In this document: piece after piece, positions 8,070 to 16,078 of the stretch
Layout: every line of letters starts with the position of its first letter
Numbering within the stretch: position 1 is the stretch's first letter
DNA from: Chitinophaga niabensis
GTDB lineage: Bacteria > Bacteroidota > Bacteroidia > Chitinophagales > Chitinophagaceae
DNA: 64,000 bases
Assembly: GCF_039545795.1 (NCBI RefSeq)
Contig: NZ_CP154260.1
Location: forward strand, 5,647,001 to 5,711,000
Direction: 5' to 3'
The notes under the pieces: generated by a model
What the model saw: the letters and a program-made list of their open reading frames with translations, nothing else
The model's database searches: none
What the model was told of the DNA's origin: nothing
Made by a program: the position numbers and the translations under genes

Positions 8070-8684
8070 TTATCCCTGCTGCAACAAGGGTCTCATTACC
8101 GTTACCAGATCACTCACATCCCCCAGCACCTCATCCACTAACCCATATTCCTTCGCCTCCACCGCATTCAAAAACTTATCCCTGCGGAACATCTCTTCAA
8201 TTTCCTCCCGTTTATGATTGGAACTACGCCCCATGAGGTAAAAGATCTGATTCTGCAAGCGCTCCTGCTCCTGGTAAGCAATCCGCACATCTTCCGTATA
8301 CCCTCTTGCTCCACCACCTGTAGGATGCATATGTACCGTTGTATGTGAAAGTGCATACCGTTGTCCTTTTGTACCACTGCTCAGTAAAAAGGTACCCATA
8401 CTCCCGGTAAAGCCAACTGAAACCGTAGCGATAGGAGATTTACACATCTTCATGGTATCGTAAATGGCTAATCCGGCATACACACCGCCACCCGGACAAT
8501 TAATATACAACCGGATCGGATAATGATTTTCACTGTCCAGGTAAAGCAGTTGGGCCACTATAAGATTGGCTACATGTTCATCAATAGCAGTACCCAGGAA
8601 AATGATCCTTTCTTTGAGGAGCAGGCTGTAAATATCATACGCACCACGCGTGGCGCCGTCAATTACTGTTGGTATAATAGTCAT
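8070..8684 (-). CDS. ClpP-like serine peptidase
   Basis: Self-compartmentalising peptidase subunit of 204 aa, ClpP family. The Ser-His-Asp triad appears intact: Ser95 in GFTGSMG, His120 in VHMHPTGG, Asp169 in [20 protein letters not shown]. The motif differs from the usual GQAASMG and IHQP, so this is a divergent paralogue rather than the housekeeping ClpP. No propeptide is evident. ATG 8684 begins one base after the stop of the upstream anti-sigma-like gene, so translation is probably coupled. No Clp ATPase is encoded nearby. Its place in a sigma/anti-sigma operon suggests regulated proteolysis, which is inference. Confidence 0.85.
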   Translation of the reverse strand: MTIIPTVIDGATRGAYDIYSLLLKERIIFLGTAIDEHVANLIVAQLLYLDSENHYPIRLYINCPGGGVYAGLAIYDTMKMCKSPIATVSVGFTGSMGTFLLSSGTKGQRYALSHTTVHMHPTGGGARGYTEDVRIAYQEQERLQNQIFYLMGRSSNHKREEIEEMFRRDKFLNAVEAKEYGLVDEVLGDVSDLVTVMRPLLQQG

Positions 8685-8685
8685 G

Positions 8686-8940
8686 TTATTTGAATATGGA
8701 AGTGATGGTAAAATGGAATTCCTCGCCCAGCCCATCATAGATGGCAGACAATCTTTTCCTTTGCAGATCGCGGCCGTACCAGCGGATCATTTGAAAGGCC
8801 CTGCGCTGCTGTTGCACGGCTTCCTGTAATGCAGGGTCCGCCAGCATCTTTGCTTCAAAAAGCAATCGCTCCGGTTCCGGCATATTGCCCAGCAGGTATG
8901 CTTCTGTTTCAGTTAAGTGCTCCTTCATAAAGCTTTGCAT
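8686..8940 (-). CDS. short anti-sigma-like protein
   Basis: An 84-residue soluble protein from ATG 8940 (ATG 8928 is an alternative). The N-terminal half, [35 protein letters not shown], has the layout seen at the start of many Bacteroidota anti-sigma proteins (Tyr/Leu-rich helix, then an E-R-x-x-FE-x-x-hxxDP-x-L segment). The transmembrane part and sensor domain of a full anti-sigma factor are missing. It overlaps the end of the sigma gene by about 30 nt and ends one base before the ClpP-like gene. I infer a cytosolic partner of the sigma factor; sequence alone does not prove it. Confidence 0.6.
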   Translation of the reverse strand: MQSFMKEHLTETEAYLLGNMPEPERLLFEAKMLADPALQEAVQQQRRAFQMIRWYGRDLQRKRLSAIYDGLGEEFHFTITSIFK

Positions 8941-9382
8941 TTTTAACAGTGGCACGAACTTTCTGCAGGCACTTATGTTTCTGCACGGTTACCGAACGAA
9001 CATTACTGTAATGAAAAGTATCCGCCATTTCCTGGAGGTCCATTTGCTCATAGTAGAATGCCTGTAACAATTGCATGCACTTTTCACCGGCTGTGCGCAA
9101 ATATTCCAGCAGGGGCTGCTCTTCCTCAGGCACATGAAAATCTTTAAAAAAAAACACTTGTTCCCGCATGCGCAACTTCTGCTGCTTCATCCATAGTATC
9201 CGTGTAATGCCAATGAGGTAAGCTTTGGCAGATACCCTGATCTCCGCAGGTGCTTTTTCCATGTAAATGATCATGGCGTCATGGAACAGGTCTTTGGCCA
9301 TCTCCAGGTCTCCTCCCAGTTGCTTTATTACCCGCGCAACATCCGGAAAGGTATCCCTGTATAATGCTGTAATGTTTTCCAT
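8909..9382 (-). CDS. sigma-70 family (ECF-type) RNA polymerase sigma factor
   Basis: A 157-residue ECF-type sigma factor. Region 2 is seen in MAKDLFHDAMIIYMEK and AKAYLIGITRILWMKQQK, and region 4 in LLQAFYYEQMDLQEMADTFHYSNVRSVTVQKHKCLQKV. Region 4 is short and somewhat divergent. It heads a three-gene minus-strand unit with an anti-sigma-like protein and a ClpP-like peptidase. The divergent AraC gene begins 108 nt away, so the two share an intergenic control region. Confidence 0.8.
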   Translation of the reverse strand: MENITALYRDTFPDVARVIKQLGGDLEMAKDLFHDAMIIYMEKAPAEIRVSAKAYLIGITRILWMKQQKLRMREQVFFFKDFHVPEEEQPLLEYLRTAGEKCMQLLQAFYYEQMDLQEMADTFHYSNVRSVTVQKHKCLQKVRATVKNAKLYEGALN

Positions 9383-9478
9383 TGAACTTGGGTTTTACAG
9401 TATAGTATCCAAAACGGCCCGGATATCACCCCTACTGTTAAAAATTAATGAAAAAAGGTCAAAATACCCGGCAATCCT

Positions 9479-9486
9479 TAATTTTG
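9479..9486 (+). promoter_or_regulatory. -7 element of the AraC gene
   Basis: TAATTTTG matches TAnnTTTG and ends 4 nt before ATG 9491, implying a very short or absent 5' leader. Confidence 0.5.
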
Positions 9487-9490
9487 TTAC

Positions 9491-10393
9491 ATGGAAAAGA
9501 TACAGTCACTGGAAGAATTTTACCGTGCCAAGGAGTTGAGGATGCCTGCTAATCTTGGAAGGGAGAATGGGCATTTCAATGTGTTCAATTCCGAAGAATT
9601 CCTGGGCCATCATGCCAGGCAGCTACCTTACAGCCGTAAGGACTTTTACAAAATAGCCCTGGTCAGTGGCCGGAACCGTTACTATTATGCAGATAAGACC
9701 ATGGACGTGGAAACACACGGCCTCTTTTTTGCCAACCCACAGGTACCCTATCAATGCGAACCCCTGTCTGAAGAGCAGTCCGGCTTATTCTGCATTTTTA
9801 CGGAGGCTTTCTTTCATCAGTACACTACCCTGAAATTACAGGAGTACCCGATCTTCAAACCCGGAGGCCAGCCCATTGTGTATTTACCAGATGCACAGGT
9901 AGCCCCCGTGAGAGAGATCTTTGAAAAGATGCTGGCCGAAATGGCTTCCGATTACCAATATAAACTGGACCTCTGCCGGAACTATGTAATGGAGCTGATC
10001 CACATGGGTTTGAAAATGCAACCGATAGAGGTATCTCCTTCCCATTCCAATGCGTCCACCCGGATCTCTTCCCTGTTCACGGACCTTCTGGAAAGGCAAT
10101 TCCCGATAGAATCCCCTGTGCAACAGGTAAATTTCCGCTCTGCAACCGACTTTGCATCCCAGCTCTCCGTTCACGTGAACCATTTAAACAAGGCCCTGAA
10201 AGACACTACCGGCAAATCCACCTCAGAACTCATTGCAGAGAGGATCGTGCAGGAAGCCAAGGCTTTATTAATGCATACAGACTGGAATGTATCCGAGATC
10301 GGTTACTGCCTGGGATTCCAGGAACCAGCCCACTTTAACAACTTTTTCAAGAAAAAAACCCAGCTTACCCCCCGTTCTTTCCGCAGCGTTTGA
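9491..10393 (+). CDS. AraC-family transcriptional regulator
   Basis: A 300-residue regulator. The N-terminal part (to about residue 185) is a cupin-like ligand domain with HHARQLPYSRKDFYKIALVSG and FFANPQVPYQCEPL. The C-terminal tandem helix-turn-helix covers about 200-300: FASQLSVHVNHLNKALKDTTGKSTSELIAERIVQEAKALL, then WNVSEIGYCLGFQEPAHFNNFFKKKTQLTPRSFR. An SDR oxidoreductase gene follows 94 nt downstream with its own promoter element. AraC/SDR neighbours are common and suggest, without proving, that the SDR is a target. Confidence 0.88.
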   Translation: MEKIQSLEEFYRAKELRMPANLGRENGHFNVFNSEEFLGHHARQLPYSRKDFYKIALVSGRNRYYYADKTMDVETHGLFFANPQVPYQCEPLSEEQSGLFCIFTEAFFHQYTTLKLQEYPIFKPGGQPIVYLPDAQVAPVREIFEKMLAEMASDYQYKLDLCRNYVMELIHMGLKMQPIEVSPSHSNASTRISSLFTDLLERQFPIESPVQQVNFRSATDFASQLSVHVNHLNKALKDTTGKSTSELIAERIVQEAKALLMHTDWNVSEIGYCLGFQEPAHFNNFFKKKTQLTPRSFRSV

Positions 10394-10457
10394 TGCAGCG
10401 TTTGATTTTTGCAATTTTTGATTTGATATCATTAACAGCCATGGTTCCTCCCCGGCG

Positions 10458-10465
10458 TAGCTTTG
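10458..10465 (+). promoter_or_regulatory. -7 element of the SDR gene
   Basis: TAGCTTTG matches TAnnTTTG and lies 22 nt before ATG 10488. Confidence 0.55.
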
Positions 10466-10487
10466 TTCTATCAAAACAAACACTACA

Positions 10488-11327
10488 ATGGAACAACAAA
10501 AAGTATGGTATGTTACAGGCGCCTCACAAGGTTTTGGCCTGATACTCGTAAAAAAATTACTCGCCGCCGGTCAGAAAGTAGCAGGTACTTCCCGTAAACT
10601 GGATGCCCTCAAAAGTGCCGTAGGTGAGCATGAAAACTTCCTGCCTATTCAGTCTGACGTAGCTAATGAAGCCAGCGTGCAGCAATCCATTCAGCAAACG
10701 ATCCAAACATTAGGTGGTATAGATGTGGTAGTGAACAATGCCGGGTATGGCCTCATCGGCAGCCTGGAAGAATTGTCAGACAAAGAAGTGCGCAGCAACT
10801 TTGATGTGAATGTATTTGGTGTATTGAATGTGATCCGCCACGTGATGCCGCACTTCCGTGAAAAGAACAGTGGTTTCATTTTCAACATCTCTTCCATCGC
10901 GGGTTTCACTGGTAACTTCCCCGGCTTCGGCAGTTACTGCGCTACCAAATTTGCATTGGATGGTTTAACGGAATCACTGGCAGCAGAAGTAAAAGCATTT
11001 GGTGTGAAAGTGGTGATCGTTGGCCCTGGTTATTTCCGTACGAACTTCCTTACATCCACTTCCCTGGCAGTACCGGCTCATCCGATAGATGCCTATAAGG
11101 ATGTACGTGAATCACAGGCACAACACCAAAATGGTATCAATGGCCAGCAGGCAGGTGATCCGGAAAAAGGAATCGATGTACTGATAGAAGTGAGCAAAGC
11201 GGAAAATCCTCCCCTGCATTTATTCCTCGGCCCTGATGCCTATGAGTTTGCCAAACTGAAGATAGGCGCACTGGAAGAGGATATGAACACATGGCAGGAA
11301 CTGGCTACTTCCACCAACTTCAACTGA
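10488..11327 (+). CDS. short-chain dehydrogenase/reductase
   Basis: Classical SDR of 279 aa, a cytosolic NAD(P)-dependent oxidoreductase. The Rossmann motif is TGASQGFG (residues 10-17), NNAGYG marks the adenine-ring strand, NISSIAG carries the catalytic Ser, and YCATK gives the Tyr-x3-Lys pair. VIVGPGYFRTNFL is the usual GPG loop. The residues after TSRKLDALK favour NADP. It resembles the SDRs often annotated as oxidoreductase behind AraC regulators; the substrate is unknown. It ends at a strong hairpin terminator at 11352-11379. Confidence 0.88.
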   Translation: MEQQKVWYVTGASQGFGLILVKKLLAAGQKVAGTSRKLDALKSAVGEHENFLPIQSDVANEASVQQSIQQTIQTLGGIDVVVNNAGYGLIGSLEELSDKEVRSNFDVNVFGVLNVIRHVMPHFREKNSGFIFNISSIAGFTGNFPGFGSYCATKFALDGLTESLAAEVKAFGVKVVIVGPGYFRTNFLTSTSLAVPAHPIDAYKDVRESQAQHQNGINGQQAGDPEKGIDVLIEVSKAENPPLHLFLGPDAYEFAKLKIGALEEDMNTWQELATSTNFN

Positions 11328-11351
11328 TCTGTTAAAATACTTTAACAGTTA

Positions 11352-11379
11352 CAAAACCCACCAGAAAAGGTGGGTTTTG
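11352..11379 (+). terminator. terminator after the SDR gene
   Basis: Stem CAAAACCCACC / GGTGGGTTTTG with a 6-nt loop. The T run lies in the right arm, followed by CTCGTTT. It lies 25 nt after the SDR stop. Confidence 0.75.
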
Positions 11380-11399
11380 CTCGTTTAACCAATAAAGCG

Positions 11400-11407
11400 T
11401 ACCTTTG
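11400..11407 (+). promoter_or_regulatory. -7 element of the RNA helicase gene
   Basis: TACCTTTG matches TAnnTTTG exactly and lies 152 nt before the TTG start, so the helicase mRNA has a long leader. Confidence 0.6.
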
Positions 11408-11412
11408 CGTCA

Positions 11413-11559
11413 TATTTTTATATCCCCTCCTTGCAGTAAGGTAATTCCCTCCGCAATTTGGTTCACTTAAAATGATGTGTGGATATACAATCTAGCCATC
11501 CTTCTCTTCTTATAAGGTCAGGGTTGTTAGCATCATTTTAAACTTAAACTAAAAACATA
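11413..11559 (+). promoter_or_regulatory. long structured 5' leader of the DEAD-box helicase
   Basis: About 147 nt from the predicted transcription start to the start codon without a supportable gene. It contains a perfect 10-bp inverted repeat, TAAAATGATG (11468-11477) and CATCATTTTA (11531-11540), that would enclose a 53-nt loop. Long leaders are usual for cold-induced helicase mRNAs and often serve autoregulation. Confidence 0.45.
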
Positions 11560-12837
11560 TTGTCATTCGAGAATTTAGGTCTCATCGCACCTATTTTGCG
11601 TGCGCTTGAAACACAAGGCTATACTACGCCTACGCCTATCCAGTCCCAGGCCATTCCGGTGGTATTAGGGCAGAAAGACCTCCTGGCCTGTTCACAAACA
11701 GGTACCGGTAAAACCGCAGCATTTGCTATTCCCATTCTGCAATTGTTATACAAACAAAAGCAAACGGAGCAAACGCCCAGCAGGCATATTAAAACATTGA
11801 TCTTAACGCCTACGCGTGAACTCGCTATCCAGATAGCTGAGAACTTCTCGGAATATGGTGCCCATACCGGCCTTAAACACCTCGTGATCTTTGGTGGTGT
11901 TTCCGCCGGCCCACAGGTACAAGCCCTGAGGAATGGACCAGACATCCTGATCGCTACACCAGGCCGTTTACTGGACCTCTGGCAGCAGGGGCATATCAAT
12001 CTCCGTTACATTCACCAGTTTGTACTGGATGAAGCAGACCGTATGCTGGACATGGGTTTTATTCATGATGTAAAAAGAGTGATCACCAAATTACCAGAGA
12101 AACGCCAAACCCTGTTCTTCTCAGCTACCATGCCGGAAGAAATTGCCCACCTGGCCAATTCTATCCTCACCAACCCTTTAAAAGTATCGGTAACGCCGGT
12201 TTCTTCTACAGCGGAAAAGGTAGAGCAACGCATGTATTTTGTAGATAAGAACTCCAAACGTTCCTTACTGATCCATCTGCTGAAAAACCCGGACATCACC
12301 AGCGCTTTGGTATTCACCAGAACAAAACACGGGGCAGACAGAGTGGCGAAAGAACTGAACAAAGTGAATATCTCCGCCAACGCCATTCATGGTGATAAGT
12401 CCCAGAACTCCCGCCAGCGGGCACTGACAGACTTTAAAGCAGGCAAGATCCGCATCCTCGTTGCTACTGATATTGCAGCAAGAGGTATTGATGTAGATAA
12501 CCTCGCGTATGTATTCAATTTTGAAATACCCAACGTACCGGAAACTTATGTTCACCGTATTGGACGAACAGGCCGTGCCGGCGCCAGTGGTATTGCCATT
12601 TCTTTCTGTGATGATGAGGAAAAGGCTTACCTGAAGGATATCACCAAACTGATTGCACAAAGCATTCCGGTAGTCACAGACCATCCATTCCCGATGAGTC
12701 AGTCCCCTGCTCCCGTAAAATCAGCGCAAGGGGTGAACCTCCGTCAGTCTTCCTCCCAACAGGTACAGGCGAAAAAGAAACACCACAATAGTAACCGCAA
12801 GTGGAATAATCGCCCGCAAAACAAACAATATAGTTAA
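11560..12837 (+). CDS. rhlE: DEAD-box RNA helicase, RhlE type (TTG start)
   Basis: ATP-dependent RNA helicase of 425 aa acting in RNA remodelling, ribosome assembly or cold adaptation. The N-terminus MSFENLGL is the family's typical beginning and coincides with a TTG codon at 11560; no upstream ATG in frame fits. Motifs in order: Q motif (TPTPIQSQAIP), motif I SQTGTGKT (45-52), PTRELAIQ, TPGRLLDL, motif II DEAD (in VLDEADRMLDMGF), motif III FFSATMP, ARGIDVDNL, and motif VI HRIGRTGRAG. The tail after about residue 375 is basic and Gln/Asn-rich, typical of RhlE RNA-binding extensions. The mRNA has a long leader with an inverted repeat. Confidence 0.92.
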   Translation: MSFENLGLIAPILRALETQGYTTPTPIQSQAIPVVLGQKDLLACSQTGTGKTAAFAIPILQLLYKQKQTEQTPSRHIKTLILTPTRELAIQIAENFSEYGAHTGLKHLVIFGGVSAGPQVQALRNGPDILIATPGRLLDLWQQGHINLRYIHQFVLDEADRMLDMGFIHDVKRVITKLPEKRQTLFFSATMPEEIAHLANSILTNPLKVSVTPVSSTAEKVEQRMYFVDKNSKRSLLIHLLKNPDITSALVFTRTKHGADRVAKELNKVNISANAIHGDKSQNSRQRALTDFKAGKIRILVATDIAARGIDVDNLAYVFNFEIPNVPETYVHRIGRTGRAGASGIAISFCDDEEKAYLKDITKLIAQSIPVVTDHPFPMSQSPAPVKSAQGVNLRQSSSQQVQAKKKHHNSNRKWNNRPQNKQYS

Positions 12838-12881
12838 ATTTATAGCGCTCATACTGTAACAGGTATGGGCGCGTTATAAAT
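12838..12881 (+). terminator. probable hairpin after the helicase gene
   Basis: An imperfect stem, TTATAGCGCTCATAC with GTATGGGCGCGTTATAA, starts at the helicase stop codon and ends before the next gene at 12888. It has no long T-tract, so it may be an attenuator rather than a full terminator. Confidence 0.4.
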
Positions 12882-12887
12882 TTCACT

Positions 12888-13655
12888 ATGGAAGAGATCA
12901 TCAAAGAACAATTAAACCGGATTGAACAGGAACATGGCGTAAAGATTTTATACGCCTGCGAATCCGGCAGCCGGGCCTGGGGATTTCCCGGAACGGACAG
13001 TGACTATGATGTGCGTTTTATTTACGCAGCCCCCATTCAGCACTACCTCAGTATCCGCGACCGCCGCGATGTGATAGAACTCCCTGTAAATGAAGTGCTG
13101 GACGTTAGCGGATGGGATATCCGCAAAGCTTTACAGCTTTTCCTTAAATCCAATCCTCATTTATACGAATGGCTCCAGTCTCCCATCTGCTATAAAGCGG
13201 ACCCTGCTTTCCTGAAAGAAATGGAATACCTGATGCCCGTCTATTTTGCCAGCCGCCCGGGTTGCCATCATTATCTGAATATAGCACTCAGTACTTTTGA
13301 AAATGATCTCAGCGGTAACGAGGTGAAACTGAAAAGATATTTCTATGCCCTGCGGTCCATCCTGGCCTGCCTTTGGATCATAGAGAACGAAGTATTGCCA
13401 CCCATGGAATTCCGCTTGCTGCGCACACTTGTTGGTGATCAGGTTTGGCAGAATGAAGTGGAACGTTTACTGGAGATCAAACAATCTGCTTCTGAAAAAA
13501 CAATTGTTCCTGTAGTGCCTTTCCTGCATGCATGGTTAAAAGAGACGATTGCGTTCTGCAAAGAAAAAGCGGCTGCGATACCCTCCACACAGGAAAGCAT
13601 CGAACCGCTGGACAGATTATTTCAGAAGTATATTAATGTGCCTGTGGTTATTTAA
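12888..13655 (+). CDS. RlaP-type nucleotidyltransferase (YcgL/pfam10127)
   Basis: A 255-residue protein of the DNA-polymerase-beta nucleotidyltransferase superfamily. The active-site signature is ESGSRAWGFPGTDSDYDVRFIY, with Gly27-Ser28 and the DxD pair Asp39/Asp41. This long GSRAWG...DSDYD form is characteristic of pfam10127, the RNA-ligase-activating predicted nucleotidyltransferases. Later parts (LFLKSNPHLYEWLQSP, LKRYFYALRSILACLWI) are family helices. The family is associated with RNA ligase in RNA repair, though no ligase gene is nearby. It may be co-transcribed with the RNA helicase 50 nt upstream, which would fit an RNA-related role. Confidence 0.82.
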   Translation: MEEIIKEQLNRIEQEHGVKILYACESGSRAWGFPGTDSDYDVRFIYAAPIQHYLSIRDRRDVIELPVNEVLDVSGWDIRKALQLFLKSNPHLYEWLQSPICYKADPAFLKEMEYLMPVYFASRPGCHHYLNIALSTFENDLSGNEVKLKRYFYALRSILACLWIIENEVLPPMEFRLLRTLVGDQVWQNEVERLLEIKQSASEKTIVPVVPFLHAWLKETIAFCKEKAAAIPSTQESIEPLDRLFQKYINVPVVI

Positions 13656-13752
13656 TGCTGTATCAAACTCTGCTTTCCGGAATCATGTATACCTGTGTTT
13701 ATTTAACACCAAACCAGACGCCGGCTTTTCATGCACATACAGCCGAAGTACA

Positions 13753-15162
13753 TCACTTCTTCTTCCTAAACACCATCGTATCCGTTTCCAACACCGGCAT
13801 CTTATAACCTCCCGTATCTATTTTCGTATCCGGGAATGCTTTAAACACTGCTGCTGTTACGGCCGTCTTATACACAAATAATTCCTGCAAGCCTTTGTTC
13901 TTCTGCAAAGCCAGCAGTCCTTTATCACTCACCTTTGTGCCTACAAGGTTCAGGTACTTCAACTGTTTACATTTAGCCAGTTCCTGTAAACCTGCATCTG
14001 TAATCGCAGTGTTCTCCAATTGCAAACGCGTCAGTTCAGGCAATTGTGCAATGATCTTCATCGCAGAATCACCCACCTGCGTATTGGATAATTTCAGCCA
14101 TACGATCTGTGATTTCAGGGGCAGCAACAAAGCTGCCTGTTTATTATCAAAGCCGGATGCATTCACTGCATTCACCATCACAAATCCATTCCCTGCCGCT
14201 ACAGGCATCACTTTCAGGCCCAAGGTCTCTAAGGTATCTACATCTTTGGAAGCAGCCGCTTTGCTGATGGCTTCTTTTGGGAGGAAAGGATGATTCCCCG
14301 GCCCTGAAGAAGGTTGCATGGATTCCAGCACCAGTTCTATCCTCGGAGATTTACGAAGCTCTTTTACTTTCGCAGTAGCAGACGCCCCCTGCTCAATCCA
14401 CCAGTAAATTAATTCTACCTGGTTAGGACTCAGTTGTGGCTTGCCTTTCGGCGGCATCCGTTTATCATCATTATCAGAAAGCACCAGGCGCTTATACATT
14501 TCACTCAGTTCCGGCATACTGTCTTTCAGCACAGGCCCGTTCTCTCCGCCTTTCAGGATATGCGTCATGCTATCCAACCGCAGCCCGCCTTTCAGCTTGC
14601 CAACGTTATGGCAGCTCATACATTTCTGTTCTAATATCGGTTTGATCAGTTCATCATATACTTTCGCCTCTTCAATATTAGCAATACCAGTTGCAACCGC
14701 AGCACGTTGACCGAATGGCATAGCCGCAGAGAGATAATCTTCTCCATGTGTAAGATTGCCACCAAGGTGCCCTGCTATTGAAAGCAGGATGATCATACCA
14801 GAGGAAACCCACAACCAGCTTTTCCTGAAAATGGAATATCTTCTTAAAACGCAAAGCAAAGTGGAAATAACGGCAACGCCTATCCCCATCCACATATGCA
14901 GGTCTAATGCACGTTCTTCATATCCGCCGGAAAGCGATAAGAGGTAACCTGCAATACAGGCTGCGATGGCAGACGCTGCACCAAAGATCAGTACCGGTAA
15001 TACGGAAGCCCCCACAAAAGCCAGGCGGCGATGGCGGCTCATCCATTCCAGGATAAAAGCTACGATCAGTATTCCTATTGGAAGATGTACCAGCAGCGGG
15101 TGAAAGCGGCCTATAAATAAACTCCAGCTCCCCTGTGGAGCAGACTGTAATAAATTGATCAC
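13753..15162 (-). CDS. DUF2231-cytochrome c-leucine-rich-repeat membrane protein
   Basis: Last gene of a four-gene minus-strand operon; 469 aa from GTG 15162. That start overlaps the upstream TGA as GTGA, indicating translational coupling. The N-terminal half has about four transmembrane helices with FHPLLVHLPIGILI typical of DUF2231. The middle holds a planctomycete-type cytochrome c segment (KPILEQKCMSCHN, one CxxCH haem site; RMPPKGKPQLSPNQVELIYWWIEQGA). The C-terminal third has leucine-rich-repeat-like units (LTRLQLENTAITDAGLQELAK, then LKYLNLVGTKVSDKGLLAL). The haem domain should face the periplasm. Partners encode DUF1553/DUF1549, DUF1501 and an isomerase-like protein. Confidence 0.8.
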   Translation of the reverse strand: MINLLQSAPQGSWSLFIGRFHPLLVHLPIGILIVAFILEWMSRHRRLAFVGASVLPVLIFGAASAIAACIAGYLLSLSGGYEERALDLHMWMGIGVAVISTLLCVLRRYSIFRKSWLWVSSGMIILLSIAGHLGGNLTHGEDYLSAAMPFGQRAAVATGIANIEEAKVYDELIKPILEQKCMSCHNVGKLKGGLRLDSMTHILKGGENGPVLKDSMPELSEMYKRLVLSDNDDKRMPPKGKPQLSPNQVELIYWWIEQGASATAKVKELRKSPRIELVLESMQPSSGPGNHPFLPKEAISKAAASKDVDTLETLGLKVMPVAAGNGFVMVNAVNASGFDNKQAALLLPLKSQIVWLKLSNTQVGDSAMKIIAQLPELTRLQLENTAITDAGLQELAKCKQLKYLNLVGTKVSDKGLLALQKNKGLQELFVYKTAVTAAVFKAFPDTKIDTGGYKMPVLETDTMVFRKKK

Positions 15163-16073
15163 TTGCCGTATCGCGATTTTAAAAGTTTCATCATATGCAC
15201 ATTGATATCCCATTGATTAGCCACCGGCTGACGCGTATAGGGCAACGTGGGCATGTAGTCCGGCGGACCGAATTCAGTAAGTATAGTGAGCACTTCGCCG
15301 GTAGCCTGTTTATGTTTTATAATCTCATCCCACCAGGCAAAGTGTGCTTTTACAACACCTTCCCATTCCGGCGCACGCGGATCATTCACCTGCGGCCCTT
15401 CCGGATGGCCTATGCGCGCATGGATATGTCCTGCGCGGGACAAAGCGATCGCCACTGTTTCTGCCTGGTCCTGCAAAAGGGACTCATGCACATTACACCA
15501 GTGGGAAATATCCAGCGTTAAACGTAACGCAGGCATGGCTTCTATAAAACGGCGTGCCACATGTGCTGCAAACAACATGCGCGAACGATGTGTTTCATGG
15601 TATACCGGGATGCCGGAGAGCTGTGAAACACGTGTGGTCATGTCTATCAGTTTACAGTTCTGTTCAAAAGAAAAGTAATCCTTGCCGGAATGGCAATTGA
15701 TATACACAGGGCGTTTTATTTTCTGGCTGGTAGCTGCATTAATAGCTGCTTCAAACTGCTCGGCATGTTTCGTATAATCAGATCCGTTACCGCCACATAA
15801 AAAACCTACTTCCAGTTCATGCTTTTTCAGAGCTGCAAAAAGTTCGTCCGCCGCTTTCCCATCATTGGGCCACCACACTTCAATACCATCGTATCCTGCA
15901 CCCTTTGACTTTTTGCAGAATTCATCGATAGTTCCGGGGAAACCCCAGTTGGTAGCCATTATAAGCAACTTGAAACCAGGCGCCGTATGCGCTGCTTTTG
16001 CAAATGCCGGTAAAAGAGAAACGGTGCCAAGCATGGCGGATTGTTTAAGAAAATTCCTTCTGTCAAGATGCAT
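15159..16073 (-). CDS. sugar phosphate isomerase/epimerase-like TIM barrel with Tat signal
   Basis: A 304-residue xylose-isomerase-like TIM-barrel protein (AP_endonuc_2). It begins MHLDRRNFLKQSAML, a twin-arginine-type signal, so export is likely. Barrel blocks include GFPGTIDEFCKKSKGAGYDGIEVW, PVYINCHSGKDYF, GIPVYHETHRSR (metal-ligand Glu and His), LTLDISHWCNV and HIHARIGHPEGPQV, with ILTEFGPPDYMP at the end. Sister proteins isomerise or epimerise sugars, or are uncharacterised. ATG 16073 is preferred; a TTG at 16082 overlaps the preceding TGA and would add three residues. Its stop overlaps the next gene's GTG. Confidence 0.82.
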   Translation of the reverse strand: MHLDRRNFLKQSAMLGTVSLLPAFAKAAHTAPGFKLLIMATNWGFPGTIDEFCKKSKGAGYDGIEVWWPNDGKAADELFAALKKHELEVGFLCGGNGSDYTKHAEQFEAAINAATSQKIKRPVYINCHSGKDYFSFEQNCKLIDMTTRVSQLSGIPVYHETHRSRMLFAAHVARRFIEAMPALRLTLDISHWCNVHESLLQDQAETVAIALSRAGHIHARIGHPEGPQVNDPRAPEWEGVVKAHFAWWDEIIKHKQATGEVLTILTEFGPPDYMPTLPYTRQPVANQWDINVHMMKLLKSRYGK

Positions 16074-16078
16074 ATAGA

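Noticed and set aside
7960..8217. An 85-codon plus-strand frame after the YheT-like gene
   Set aside because: Ser/Thr-rich shadow opposite the 3' end of the ClpP-like gene.
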